NCBI GenBank assembly: GCA_001599355.1
Contig: BCGQ01000004.1
Location: 1,061,249 to 1,125,248 of the forward strand
Direction: 5' to 3'
DNA from: Nakazawaea peltata
Taxonomy: Eukaryota > Ascomycota > Pichiomycetes > Alaninales > Pachysolenaceae
Length of the DNA: 64,000 nucleotides
Part shown: in pieces, positions 10,913 to 21,106 of the stretch
Layout: each line of letters begins with the position of its first letter
How positions within the stretch are numbered: position 1 is the first letter of the stretch
The notes under the pieces: model-generated
Database searches by the model: none
Told to the model about the DNA's origin: nothing
Seen by the model: only the letters and a program-made list of their open reading frames with translations
Program-made: the position numbers and the translations under genes

Positions 10913-13527
10913 CCCAAAAAGAACTCAACATCAAAGAACTCAACCAAAAAACCAAGAAAGATAAAATTGATAACGTTGCCTCAGTAAGTAGTGAAAAATT
11001 AATCGTTGAAGCTAGAACTGATTGGTATAATATCAACCTCAACCTTCCACCTGCCGAAAAGTTAACCCCTCAACAGGTCTCCAGATTAATTGAACTCGGT
11101 AAAGAAGCATTGGAAGAAGATAACAAAGTTTACTACGATGAGTTCTCCAAGAGTTCCTCTCAAAGAAAGTTCTTATCTGAGATTTTGACCAGTGGTACTT
11201 TAAACGATAAAATCTCTGCCTTGACTTTATTGATTCAAGAAGCCCCATTGCATAACTTAAAGGCCATTGATAACTTGTTGGGAATGTGTTCCAAGAAATC
11301 TAGAACTGCTGCTTTGCAGAGTATCAATGCCTTGAAGGATTTGTTCATGAATGGTCTTTTACCAGACAGAAAATTGGTAGCCTTTACCAAGCAACCTGTA
11401 TTGTCGAACTCATTATCCAAGAAACAATTGCTGATTTTATATTTCGAAGACTATTTGAAGAAACAATACTTCCAATTCATCAATGTTTTAGAGCTTCTTT
11501 CTCATGACCCTATTGTACATGTGAGAACCAATGTTGTGAATCATTTGTTTGATCTTTTAAGAGCCAAACCAGAGCAAGAATTCAATCTTTTAAGATTGGG
11601 TGTCAACAAATTGGGTGACATCGACAATAAAGTAGCATCTAAGACTTCTCATCAGATCTTATTATTGGAACAATCACATCCTTTGATGAAGAAAATCATC
11701 ATAGACGCTGTCAACGATGTAATTTTCAAGAAAGATACCGACTACCATGGAATTTACTATGGTGTTTTGGCCTTAAATCAAACCATTTTACTTAGAAGAG
11801 AGGACGAGATTGCTAATACTTTAATCAAATCTTATTTCACTTTGTTTGAAAAGCTTTTGATCCAAACTGATGATGTCAATACCACCACCCTGAAGGAATC
11901 CGATTACAATAAACATAGAGGTAAGAGAAACTTCAAGAAAGGTAAGAAAGGTGGGAAATCTGTCAAACAGGAGAAGACCGAGACTGAGATTGTTGACGAG
12001 AAGAATTCCAAATTATTCTCGTCGATTCTCACAGGTTTGAACCGTGCCTTCCCATTCTGTAGTTTGTCCAACGAGGTTTTCGTCCAACATCTTGACACTT
12101 TGTTCAGAATCACTCACTCTACCAATTTCAACACTTCTGTTCAAGCTTTAGTATTGATTCACCATATCGTGGTTGCTCAAAATATCAATACTGATAGATT
12201 CTATAGAACCCTTTATGAGTCTTTGTTGGATCAAAGATTATTGACTTCTTCCAAACAAGGTATTTACTTGAACTTACTTTTCAAGGCTTTGAAGGAGGAC
12301 AAGGACTCTTCGAGAGTAGCTGCATTTGTCAAGAGACTTTGTCAAGTCTCGTTGCATTGGATGAATATTGGAACTATTAGTGGTGTTCTTTATTTATTGA
12401 TTGAGTTAGAGAAATCGATCCCAAGCTTAAGAAACTTGTTAATCACTACTCCAACTGATCATCTCTTGGAAGAAGGTGAAGATGAAGATGAAGAAAACAA
12501 ACCTGAAGAGGTCAAGCCTTATGATCCAAGACTGCGTGATCCAAGATTTTCTAACGCTTCCACCTCTTCTTTGTGGGAACTGGAGTCTTTCCTTAACCAT
12601 TTCCATCCAACTGTAGCTTTATATGCTAACAGTTTGTTGAACCAAGAAAAAGATATCAATAAGCCTGATCTTGGTTTGTACACTTTGTCGCACTTTTTGG
12701 ATAAGTTTGTTTATAAGAACTCCAAACAAAAGCAAGTCACCAAGGGAGCTTCTATCATGCAACCTTTGGCTGGCTCTCAAACCGGTATTTTGGTGAAGAC
12801 TGGAGGACTTTCTCAAGACTCAATTCCTGTCAATACCAGAGACTGGCTTTCTACTAAGGCCGACCAAATCAGACCTGATGAGATGTTCTTCTATAAGTAT
12901 TTCTCTGAAAAACAGGAGAAGATTGCCAGATCTCTGTTTGATAAGAGTGCCAACAAGCTGAATGACCTTGATGATGATGAAAGGGGAAGTGATTTGGATG
13001 ATGATGACGTCTGGAATGCATTGGTCAAATCTAATCCTGAAGTTGAGGGTGAAGACAGTGACATGGATGATCTTGATGATGAATTGAGTGACTTTGATGC
13101 TGATGATTTCAGTGACGATGAAGAGGACCTGGAAGGTTTAGATCTTGATGGTCTTTCTGGACAAGATTCTGACGAAGAAGAAGTATTTGAATTTGCTGAT
13201 GAAGAAGAAGAAGATGAGGAGGAGGAGGAGGAAGAAGTGGAAGAAGAGGCCAGTGAGGTAGAAAGTGACGTTTCAGATACTGTAGAAACTGAATTATTCA
13301 AGGGCGATTCAGAAGATGAATTGGATAGTGAAGAAGTCGAATTAAAGATGCTCGGTGACTCTGAAGATGAAGAATTAGATCAAATACAACCAGAGAAACA
13401 AAGCTCCAAAAAGAGAAAATCATCTGAAACGAGCAACAAAAAATCGAAGAAGAGCAAGTTAAGAGACTTGCCTACATTTGCTGATCTGGATGCTTATGCT
13501 AAGTACTTGGAGTCGGATGAAGAATAA
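10420..13527 (+). CDS. MAK21: nucleolar complex protein Noc1/Mak21
   Basis: 1035 aa from the ATG at 10420; an upstream in-frame TTG is ignored. The N-terminus is basic, then strongly acidic with an uninterrupted Glu run encoded by a GAG/GAA microsatellite. The middle is a helical-repeat CBF/Noc domain (for example W-E-L-E-S-F-L-N-H-F-H-P-T-V, then L-G-L-Y-T-L-S-H-F-L-D-K-F-V-Y-K-N), and the C-terminus is acidic and ends in a Lys-rich nuclear signal. Noc1 pairs with Noc2 in early pre-60S particles in the nucleolus and is needed for 60S assembly. The length matches S. cerevisiae Mak21 (1025 aa). Confidence 0.93.
10841..10907 (+). repeat. GAG/GAA trinucleotide microsatellite in NOC1 coding region
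   Basis: An in-frame purine trinucleotide array encodes more than 20 consecutive glutamates in the acidic N-terminal region of Noc1. Likely length-polymorphic. Confidence 0.9.
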
Positions 13528-15255
13528 ATTAATTATTGCGACAGCATTTTTGACTATTTGTAGTTTTTTCACCACTGAAATTTCGGCTTCCTTTGCGGCT
13601 TCTAGAACCCTACAGAATTGTTCTACGAAGCAAGGAAAAAGTAAAATTGTAGCAGGAACAATGTGCGCAAAGAAAATGGAAGGGGGAAATAGTCAACCGA
13701 GAGGTCTTAAGGACCGCGGAATTGGTATTGAGGCTGAATATTGCGATTATGTACGTGCAGAGAAGTTAAGAGGAGAGACATTGGAGAGGAGATACGATTA
13801 TTTGCGAGTAGCATTTTGCTACCATAGTCATCGGTGTGAATTGGTCTCAAAAAACACCTAAAGAAGCCACAACTCTCAATCATAAAGTACGTCGGACCGT
13901 TTTCAATTTTCCCTCTTCTTTCCTTGGTCGCCTTGCGCGTACTAAAATAACATCATCTTGGAACTGCAGGCGTCAAGCCCTGTTGATGTGATAATTCCGT
14001 GTCATGCATTAACTCATGCTCATCAGGTACCCTCCTCTATTGATGGAGTGCCCTGGACAGAGTGCATCGTTGAAAAAGTCCCCTTGTTATTACTAAAGGA
14101 TATAACCTACCTAAAACGAACAACCGGTACAATTTTTTAGACCTGGTGCATGTCTCGGTCGGGTCTTACTCTTATTTTAATAGGATTTGCATGCACAAGA
14201 TTCTAATATTTCTGTAATTATCTTGTAGCTTTAGGAAAGGTCAAAAGGGGAACAATCTAAGAGTAGCACATGGCACTTCAAGGAAACTTGGTTGGCTATT
14301 TAGTTTAACGGGAGTTGCAGCTATGATCTCGGCCTAATAATATCCATCTATATAGTTCAAATCCACCTAATCTTCCCCCCTCATCTCTTCCCACTCCACT
14401 GGCTTCTAACTCCGTCCCAACTCCGTCCTTGCCTCCTTTTCAGTCACATCCCCTTTCTTTTTTTCTCTCTCTCTTCTATTTTTCGCTTGTGCATGCTCTA
14501 GAAAAGGTGGGTTCTTCTCTTGTGATGCATGATTTCTTAAATTTGTTTCAATATCTGCGGAATTGAGCTGTTTATATAGATATTCTAGGTGCGATTTTTG
14601 GTAAGCACAAGCTAGTCTCGATTCTCACAACTGCTGAATGGACTCATAAAAGCCTATTTCTGCATGAGAGTATGCAACCAAACATTCCCGATTCTCAATT
14701 ATTTCCGTGTATCGATTCGTAAATTCGAACCCCTTTGTACTCCTATCTTAGCTCCGTTTATGATATCAACTAATTTTTAGAGGAGGTGGTAGCACCGTGA
14801 TCTCTGACTCTATAAATCTGGAGAAGGTATTAGAGTTAGAAATTAGGCAGTTTTGCAACATGACTACCCTTTGTTCTATCGGTCAGCCTGCCTTAAACTT
14901 AAAAATAGGATATACAATAAATCACCCGATTGATTATTTACATCGGAGCTTGCTCTAGCATTCTATGCATAATCCAGAAAGATAACAATACACTTACTTC
15001 TTTGCATTATTTGAATGCAGTGGTCAAATTTTATTGCTGCCCTGAGATTATTTTGAATTCTTGGAAATTAGATGTTTATTATTCTCGCATATATTGAAGG
15101 CTGGTGCTAATATTTATACATATATAGGGGAACGAGTATTCAATATTGTTATATTTCAGAATTTCAGACGAATTGTGAACATATATCTATCAGTTTATCT
15201 CTTAAATATTACACTTGTGTATCTTGCTTGAAAAACTCAATTATAGGGTTTGACG
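13528..15255. other. 1.7 kb gene-free region before the TEC1-like gene
   Basis: Long upstream region typical of morphogenesis regulators. It contains a pyrimidine-rich stretch near 14440-14490 and two CATTCY hexamers (near 14682 and 14957), which is the TEA-domain binding consensus and hints at autoregulation. No reading frame with an ATG and family features was found. Confidence 0.55.
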
Positions 15256-16149
15256 ATGCAGACAATCATGATGACCGGCCTGAAAATTAGAAAGCAGCAT
15301 TCCGAACGCAAACTTCCACTGATTGTTGACGTTTATTTGGAGCCAGAAACTGGAAAACAGATTTATAAAGTCAAGCGGACTAATGAGAAGTTCCTCAAAG
15401 AAATTCAACCAAACCTTGAAAGCTGGAAGACTAAGCTGATGAGTTCTGGAGATAATTATCTGTGGAGCAAAAAGACTCAGTCTGAGGAAATGAGTTCTTC
15501 CACCGAAGAAGGAGACTCTCTTTGGTCGCATGATATGGAATCGATGTTCATAGAAGCATTGAGGATTATTCCAAAATCTCACCTGGTGAAATTGAAGGTA
15601 AGTGGAAAACCTATGGGAAGAAATGAACTTATTTCTGACTTCCTCTTGGCAACTACAGGTAAATACAGAAGTCGTAGACAAGTCTCATCCCATTTGCAGG
15701 TTCTCAAAAATACCAAGAAGGATAAAGATTTGCTCGATCTAATCAATAATGGTCCTAAGGGTCTGGATCGTTTGGACAAATTCAAAGAATTTTTCAAAAC
15801 CATTAACATCAAGAAGTCTGTTGGAAGCTTCGAAATTATGAGACCTACAGAGCAGTTCAAAGACGAGTCTTTTCCACTGAATAGCACCGCGATGTCTTCA
15901 CCTCTTTCGACATTCAACAGTATGGATTCCAGTCCTTCTGCAGACAACACAGATGGGAATGAGGCGGATACAAGTGACGAAACAATTAACGACACTTTGT
16001 GGACAAATGCCGATTTCGAAGTCAAATTGCCTCATCTGAATCAACCAATGTACGTCTCTGATACCAATGGAAAGACCCCCATTGCACATCCAATCACTTG
16101 GAATCAAAATCATAATACTCAATTTTCATCAAACACTCCATTTTTTTAA
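15256..16149 (+). CDS. TEC1: TEA/ATTS-domain transcription factor, Tec1-like
   Basis: 297 aa from the ATG at 15256 (an upstream TTG is in frame but not used). A TEA domain occupies about residues 88-160. It runs from L-W-S-H-D-M-E through the G-R-N-E-L-I-S-D-F helix to the recognition helix R-S-R-R-Q-V-S-S-H-L-Q-V-L, which matches the diagnostic R-K-Q-V-S-S-H-I-Q-V-L of the family. The rest is low complexity. Tec1 acts with Ste12 on filamentation genes in S. cerevisiae and controls hyphae and biofilm in Candida. The product is shorter than S. cerevisiae Tec1 (486 aa). The unusually long upstream region suits a highly regulated gene. Confidence 0.85.
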   Translation: MQTIMMTGLKIRKQHSERKLPLIVDVYLEPETGKQIYKVKRTNEKFLKEIQPNLESWKTKLMSSGDNYLWSKKTQSEEMSSSTEEGDSLWSHDMESMFIEALRIIPKSHLVKLKVSGKPMGRNELISDFLLATTGKYRSRRQVSSHLQVLKNTKKDKDLLDLINNGPKGLDRLDKFKEFFKTINIKKSVGSFEIMRPTEQFKDESFPLNSTAMSSPLSTFNSMDSSPSADNTDGNEADTSDETINDTLWTNADFEVKLPHLNQPMYVSDTNGKTPIAHPITWNQNHNTQFSSNTPFF

Positions 16150-16653
16150 AACCAGTGCAGCATAGATCTCACGCCCCTCGCTTCAATTGATTTTCTCTTT
16201 CAGTTCTTGATTTTAAACAAGTCTTCACACCTTGTCTTTTACTTTTTATTTATTGATATTGAATTGTATTTTATCTTTAACAGCTCATTTGTATTCTGGA
16301 ATATAGCTTATTGAATTTGAATAGACTGAGAAGATGTAAATCAGACCATAGTAATTCCACAACTCACATATCGTTTTCATTCTATACGTATTTATACCCC
16401 AGGTCTGCATATGACTTGGATATGATAAACACTGATACCCCCAACACTAGAACTAGCATCCCCCAAAGAAGGGGATATTTAGGTCGTGTACATATATCAA
16501 TATTCCATTTTAGGAAATTGTATTCCGAATCTGTAGGAACTGCTCGAGCCCTCAGCTATAAAGAAAAAGACAGCAGAAAGAGGCGGTAAGAGGCCCGATA
16601 AGGCGTCATAAATTGAAGGTGAATATAACAATTGGAGTTGAAAAGATCAAAAT
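16150..16653. other. intergenic TEC1-like / VPS29
   Basis: AT-rich 0.5 kb. An open stretch near 16311-16589 lacks an early ATG and any family signal. Nothing else seen. Confidence 0.6.
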
Positions 16654-17502
16654 ATGTTAACTTTACTCATTGGAGATTTCTACATTCCTGAAAGAAGCAC
16701 GTCGTTGCCTCTGAAGTTCCACAAATTACTCTCATCTTCTTCTTCCGCCAACAAAATTCAAAAAGTGGTATGCCTTGGTAACGTGACATCATCACAACCA
16801 ACGTTGGACTTTGTTAAATCCATAGCCAATGATTTTGAATTGGTTAAAGGTGAATCAGATCTCGATCTGAGCTTACCTTTGAGCTCAGTTTTCCAAGTTG
16901 AAAATTTCAAAGTGGGTGTTATCAGTGGCTTCAATATAATACCTCAGAATGACCCATTAAGTTTATTAACTCAAGCGAGAATGATGGATGTGGATATATT
17001 GATCTGGGGAGGGTCTTCTAAAGTGGAACTGTATACTTTAGATGGTAAATTTTTCATTAATCCGGGAAGTGCTACAGGGCTGATGAGTTTCAACGAGTTA
17101 GATAGGGAAGATTTAGAGATTATAGAGCTGGAGTTGAACGGGATGTCGGAGGAGCAAAGTGATTTAGAGGGAAAGGAAGAGAAGAAGGAAGAAAAGAAGG
17201 AAGATGAAGAAGTGAAAAGTACGGACGATAAAGTTGAACTGGATTCTAATCTGGATTCCAATCTGAACTCAAATCTGGATTCTAATCTGGACTCAAACCC
17301 AGTCCCAAACCCAGACTCAAACCCAGTCTCAAATATCATCTCCCCAGAACAAACCGACAAACATTCCTTAGTAGAAGAACTAATATCTCCAATCCCAAGT
17401 TTCTGTCTTCTAGATATCAAAGGTCATATGTGTGTCACCTACATCTATACCTTAATCGACAACGAGATCAAAATCGATAAAATCAACTACAGAAAGGACT
17501 AA
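16654..17502 (+). CDS. VPS29: retromer subunit Vps29
   Basis: 282 aa, the same length as S. cerevisiae Vps29. It has the calcineurin-like phosphoesterase fold of the family: I-G-D-F-Y-I-P-E-R at the N-terminus, L-G-N, K-G-E-S-D, D-V-D-I-L-I-W-G-G and N-P-G-S-A-T-G. The canonical catalytic His positions are replaced, as in other Vps29 proteins, so it is a scaffold and not an active enzyme. It joins Vps35 and Vps26 in the cargo arm that recycles Vps10 from endosomes to Golgi. Two CTG codons (17029 and 17080) fall on alanines conserved from yeast to human. Between the fold and the last strands lies an acidic or Asn-rich insert (about residues 170-235) with repeated D-S-N plus CTG, parallel to the S. 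cerevisiae insert. Confidence 0.93.
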   Translation: MLTLLIGDFYIPERSTSLPLKFHKLLSSSSSANKIQKVVCLGNVTSSQPTLDFVKSIANDFELVKGESDLDLSLPLSSVFQVENFKVGVISGFNIIPQNDPLSLLTQARMMDVDILIWGGSSKVELYTLDGKFFINPGSATGLMSFNELDREDLEIIELELNGMSEEQSDLEGKEEKKEEKKEDEEVKSTDDKVELDSNLDSNLNSNLDSNLDSNPVPNPDSNPVSNIISPEQTDKHSLVEELISPIPSFCLLDIKGHMCVTYIYTLIDNEIKIDKINYRKD

Positions 17503-17550
17503 CTCTTATTCTGCTGATCCCCTTCTTGTCCGGGTAAGAAAGCGCACGAA

Positions 17551-17616
17551 AATCACTAACAAAAATCACTAACAAAAAGCCCTAACAAATTCACTAACAA
17601 ATTCACTAACAAAAAA
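17551..17616 (+). repeat. five-copy CACTAACAAA direct repeat
   Basis: Units of 12-13 bp (ATCACTAACAAAA, twice, then CCTAACAAA, then TTCACTAACAAA, twice) in direct orientation. Each unit contains ACTAAC, the core of the yeast splicing branch site. Confidence 0.85.
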
Positions 17617-17698
17617 ATTTTCATATAAAAAAAAATTTTTTTGTTGCAATTTCTCTTATAGTTTGTTAACTCGAACTGAGGAATCACGAAGGGTTCAA

Positions 17699-17919
17699 AT
17701 GGTAAGTGAATGTGATTGATATGGGAATTTGAATGAAGAGCGGAGTATATCTTTGCTTATATGATGACTAGAGTGCATTTGGCTCGAGACTTTGCCCCAT
17801 GATCAGTTCTTTGATCCGGGCACGGTTGATGTGGAAAAAACCACGCTACCTTATAAATTATTTCTGAAGCATTCAAGTTCCTGATTCCAATTGAAGGTAA
17901 TTACTAACAGATTTTAGAT
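17699..17919 (+). ncRNA. orphan spliced locus: intron-like element without a coding exon
   Basis: ATG at 17699-17701 is followed at once by GTAAGT (17702-17707). TACTAAC lies at 17902-17908 and TTTTAG ends at 17917. These match the confirmed introns of the window exactly (RPL19 and HSP10 also split at or just after their ATG). Splicing would join ATG to ATATAA, giving a stop after two codons, so no protein is expected. The intron has a C-box-like ATGATGA (17761) and D-box-like CTGA (17864, 17881) but no clean terminal stem, so an intronic C/D snoRNA is only a possibility. Other options are a decayed gene or an untranslated host transcript. Confidence 0.4.
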
Positions 17920-18002
17920 ATAATGACTACATAAACGAAATAAAGTTTAGAAAAAATTAAAAATACAAACTTAATATAGTAGAACGTAGTAATGTTAACA
18001 TG

Positions 18003-19943
18003 TTAATTCTTATTCCTCTTGAACAATACGCGATCACTGACACTATCACTTCTACCACGTCTCATTCCCGATTCTACACTTTCGAAAGGAGGCAGTAATT
18101 TTGGAACTGTGCCGTTACCTGACGAAGTTGGCAGTTGTTGAGGGGTAATGGAACGAGGCAGTGGAATTGGGGGAGCCCCTGTTGATGTAGCCGCATGTGA
18201 CGCGGAAAATCCTGGATGGTGTAAGTGAGGAGCAAGGGACGCACTATCAAGAGAGTTTTCTCTCGTTCTTACGTCAGGTGGAGGTCCGTTTAAGCTGGGT
18301 AATTGAGTGTGCGAATGAGCCTTAGGGACGGTTGGCTGGGTGGAATTTGGTTTGTACTGCAGTTGAGGTGGTGGGCCTGGTAAACTTGTCACTGAAGTAT
18401 TGGAATCTTTACGTCCAAAGAAAAGAGGTCCAGATCCAGGAGGAGTATTCCCAGATGGGTAATGGTGTGGAGGGTGTTGAAGGTGTTGTTGAGCATGCGG
18501 ATCCAAATGGGAATGACCATGCGACTCACTGAAATATCCTCCTCCATTAGAAGGAACAGGAGGCTGGCCGGGAGAAACTGGAGAATAATTGGACGATGTT
18601 ATTACCGGCAGCACCAGTTGATGTGGAGGTGGACCCTGCAGTTGAGGAGGAGGACGGTTATAAAATTCGACTTGAGAATTGTGACGTGAAGGTGGGTATG
18701 GATCTGTGGTAAGAGGGTCATACATTATCGAATGATGTCTCTTACTGGAGGAAGAGACAGAGGAGAACCTAATATCTTTGTTAATCGTGAACAGTGGCTC
18801 TCTTGTGATCGAATCTATGCTGTTGACACGGGAAAAGTTATGCATGGTTGGTGGCATAGAAGTTATATTTCCCAGTTGAGGATAATATGCCGACAAATTA
18901 GATAAATCGTTTTCACGTAACGAATTTCTATGAAGAATATTAGCTTTGAACTTATTTACCAAGTTCTCCAAATCCAGATTAGAATTATTACTATTAATAT
19001 CCTTGATTAAGTCCAAAAGATAAAGTAAATCGTAGTTTGTCCTCTTCAAATCTTCGATCAGTAAGTCATACTTCTTGCTCAAGTTCAAGTGGTCATTTCG
19101 GATCATATTGAAATTGTAATTCAACTCATTCAATCTCAGGACAACCTCATTAGAGTCCAAGCCGGACACATTCACATCATCATCGTCATAAATCTTTGGG
19201 ATATAGTTTTGGATTTGTTTCAACTGTTTGGTATTGATTTCTCGTGATATATTTTTACTGGATCTGCGCTTAATGTTCTTCAAATTCTCCAAATCACCTT
19301 TTTTGAAATAACCTGAGTTATGTTTGAACTCCCAAGTGGAAACGGTTTCTTCCTTTCCTGGCAGTGGCAGCAGTGGCAGTGGCAGAGGTGTAGTTGAAGT
19401 ACCACCCGGTGTAGATACAGCGGATGAAGCCTGGTTGGGCACCGGCACTGGCTGGTTGTTGTCAGTGGAATCATTAACTTTGTGAAAGCCGTACATATTT
19501 AACTGTCTGACAAACGACAGGATATTGCTGTGTTTGAAGTAAACGCTTAACAGTTTCGAGAACTCGGTGTTCGGCACCAACATGAAGGAGTCATCCGAGT
19601 TCTCACACCACCAAATCAAGTGATCTATAGAGTCATCTTCAAGCATATTGTATAACTTATGGATGAATACCAGCTGAGTTCCAGTTTTGGAAGAACCAGA
19701 ATGCATCATGTTTCCAGTCGTGCTACTAGCAGCACTATTGTTATTGTTATTGGTGGTGGACGAATATTCTTGCTTGACGGCCGAACTATTAGGTGTCGCC
19801 AGGTAAGCGCCGTCACTTGGAGCGGTAACAGGAGGCACAGAAACTGTAGGCGGCAGGTTATTCTCTGTCGAACCATCTCCATCAGATAAACCATCGGCTA
19901 CAGAAGCAGGTGGAACTTCCTCTGCTTTTGTATGTTCCGACAT
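18003..19943 (-). CDS. SFL1: HSF-domain transcription factor, Sfl1/Mga1-like
   Basis: 646 aa. An HSF-type DNA-binding domain begins near residue 90 (L-V-F-I-H-K-L-Y) and contains S-F-V-R-Q-L-N-M-Y-G-F-H-K-V. It is split by an insert of about 40 residues rich in P, S and T before W-E-F-K-H-N-S-G-Y-F-K-K-G. A coiled-coil region follows (about 250-340), then a long Pro/Ser/Gln/His-rich tail. Sfl1 represses flocculation and filamentation genes downstream of PKA in yeasts; Mga1 is the close alternative. CTG at residue 142 (+ strand 19518-19520) sits at the position that is Ala or Ser in the HSF family. The promoter is long (1.16 kb) and G-rich. Confidence 0.8.
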   Translation of the reverse strand: MSEHTKAEEVPPASVADGLSDGDGSTENNLPPTVSVPPVTAPSDGAYLATPNSSAVKQEYSSTTNNNNNSAASSTTGNMMHSGSSKTGTQLVFIHKLYNMLEDDSIDHLIWWCENSDDSFMLVPNTEFSKLLSVYFKHSNILSFVRQLNMYGFHKVNDSTDNNQPVPVPNQASSAVSTPGGTSTTPLPLPLLPLPGKEETVSTWEFKHNSGYFKKGDLENLKNIKRRSSKNISREINTKQLKQIQNYIPKIYDDDDVNVSGLDSNEVVLRLNELNYNFNMIRNDHLNLSKKYDLLIEDLKRTNYDLLYLLDLIKDINSNNSNLDLENLVNKFKANILHRNSLRENDLSNLSAYYPQLGNITSMPPTMHNFSRVNSIDSITREPLFTINKDIRFSSVSSSSKRHHSIMYDPLTTDPYPPSRHNSQVEFYNRPPPQLQGPPPHQLVLPVITSSNYSPVSPGQPPVPSNGGGYFSESHGHSHLDPHAQQHLQHPPHHYPSGNTPPGSGPLFFGRKDSNTSVTSLPGPPPQLQYKPNSTQPTVPKAHSHTQLPSLNGPPPDVRTRENSLDSASLAPHLHHPGFSASHAATSTGAPPIPLPRSITPQQLPTSSGNGTVPKLLPPFESVESGMRRGRSDSVSDRVLFKRNKN

Positions 19944-21106
19944 ATTCTTACTCTGGACTGTATACTAATCTCAAATAGTTTGAACTGAAACAACCCCCAA
20001 ATGAATGTAAGTGTATAAAATGGGCGTATCCGGATGAGAAAACTTTGGGAAAAAAATGTGCTAGATCGCCAACTGTGATATAGGTGCCTGAACTCGGGAA
20101 TAAAACTAAGCTAATACACAGTTGGGCCCTATACTCTCGTGGTGACCCTTCTTTTTACAAGTCAAAATATGAACTTGTCCTATTTTTTTCTTCTTTTTTT
20201 TTTCTTTTTTTCTATGCTGGTGCCCTCCACCTATTTTCTCCGTCTGTCTGGAGGAGCTTTGGTGTTCCCTAGATTTTTGTTAGGGCAAAAGGTGCGTTTA
20301 GGTGCGCCCTTCAAAAAGGTTACAATAGGGGAATAAATCGGTGTGAGGGAGAAAGAGGGGAATTTTAGGGGGGATTTAGGGGCACTTTTAGGCGGTCTCT
20401 TGAGGACGTTAGGGGGGAGGGGGAAGTCTAGAGGAGCTTTAGGTCAGAGGAAGGGTTACAGCAAATAACGTGGACGATTTCTTGCCGAGACTATCGCGGA
20501 ATTGTCCCTCGTTCATGTTGTGACATCTCCCGCACCTGCAGTCTTGAAGAATGCCGAGGGAAAACTTTTCGCTTTGCCATATAAAGTATCGGACTTTTGA
20601 TCGTACGCATATTCTGTCATATTCCGAAGGTGCAAAGCCAGGAAAAATTCTCCGATCACTACATATTACCAACAAATGGTTTCGCTAAAGTGGATTTACT
20701 GCCACATCAAACCCTTATCTACGTACTCAAAAAATACGTCACATTTGTGGGAATCACTCTACTATAGATCTCCCAAAATTATTTTGCTTTGTTAAGATCC
20801 TGCCTTGTTGTACCACTTAACACGAACTGCATTGCTCCCTTCCGGTTTACCTCTTGCTAATTATATAATATTTTTTTAGTGTCAGGCTTTAAGAGGACCA
20901 ATTTTTTCCTGCTGCTTGCTTTTTTAGCCCCGCTAAACTCACTTTTATTTTCCTGCTGCTTGAGAGCTGGTTGCTTGGGGTCTTTTGCTGTGTTCTTGCT
21001 GGTTCTTGCTGCGCTATTACTCGGTTCTTGTTCTGCTCTTACTCCACTCTTACTCCGCTCTTATATACAACTACATTAACTAAGTGTAAAATTAATTTAA
21101 ATGATA
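19944..21106. other. SFL1-like promoter region, G-rich with low complexity
   Basis: 1.16 kb. It contains a T-rich run (about 20180-20215), several AGGGG stress-element-like pentamers (20337-20430, with GGGGGG and GGGGG blocks), and a low-complexity patch of CTGCTG/CTTACTCC units (20905-21060). No supported gene. Confidence 0.6.

Larger units (their letters stand above)
17503..18002. other. VPS29 / SFL1-like convergent intergenic region
   Basis: 0.5 kb between two convergent genes. It holds a short tandem repeat (17551-17616), a poly-A/T block and a complete intron-like structure (17702-17917) with no coding partner; both are described separately. Confidence 0.6.

Noticed and set aside
10536-11042. 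Poly-Ser frame on the minus strand of NOC1
   Set aside because: Mirror of the GAG/GAA repeat that encodes the Glu run; no family features.
12891-13301. Second Ser-rich minus-strand frame in NOC1
   Set aside because: Antisense of the acidic C-terminal region of Noc1.
14290-14375. tRNA-like A-box and GTTCAAATCC B-box
   Set aside because: The T stem and acceptor stem do not pair and no anticodon arm forms.
16311-16589. 92-codon frame between TEC1-like and VPS29
   Set aside because: No early ATG, no family signal, AT-rich composition.
20879-21079. Hydrophobic 66-codon frame upstream of RAX1
   Set aside because: Starts at a GTG and comes from CTGCTG/CTTACTCC low-complexity DNA; hydrophobicity vanishes if CTG is Ala.
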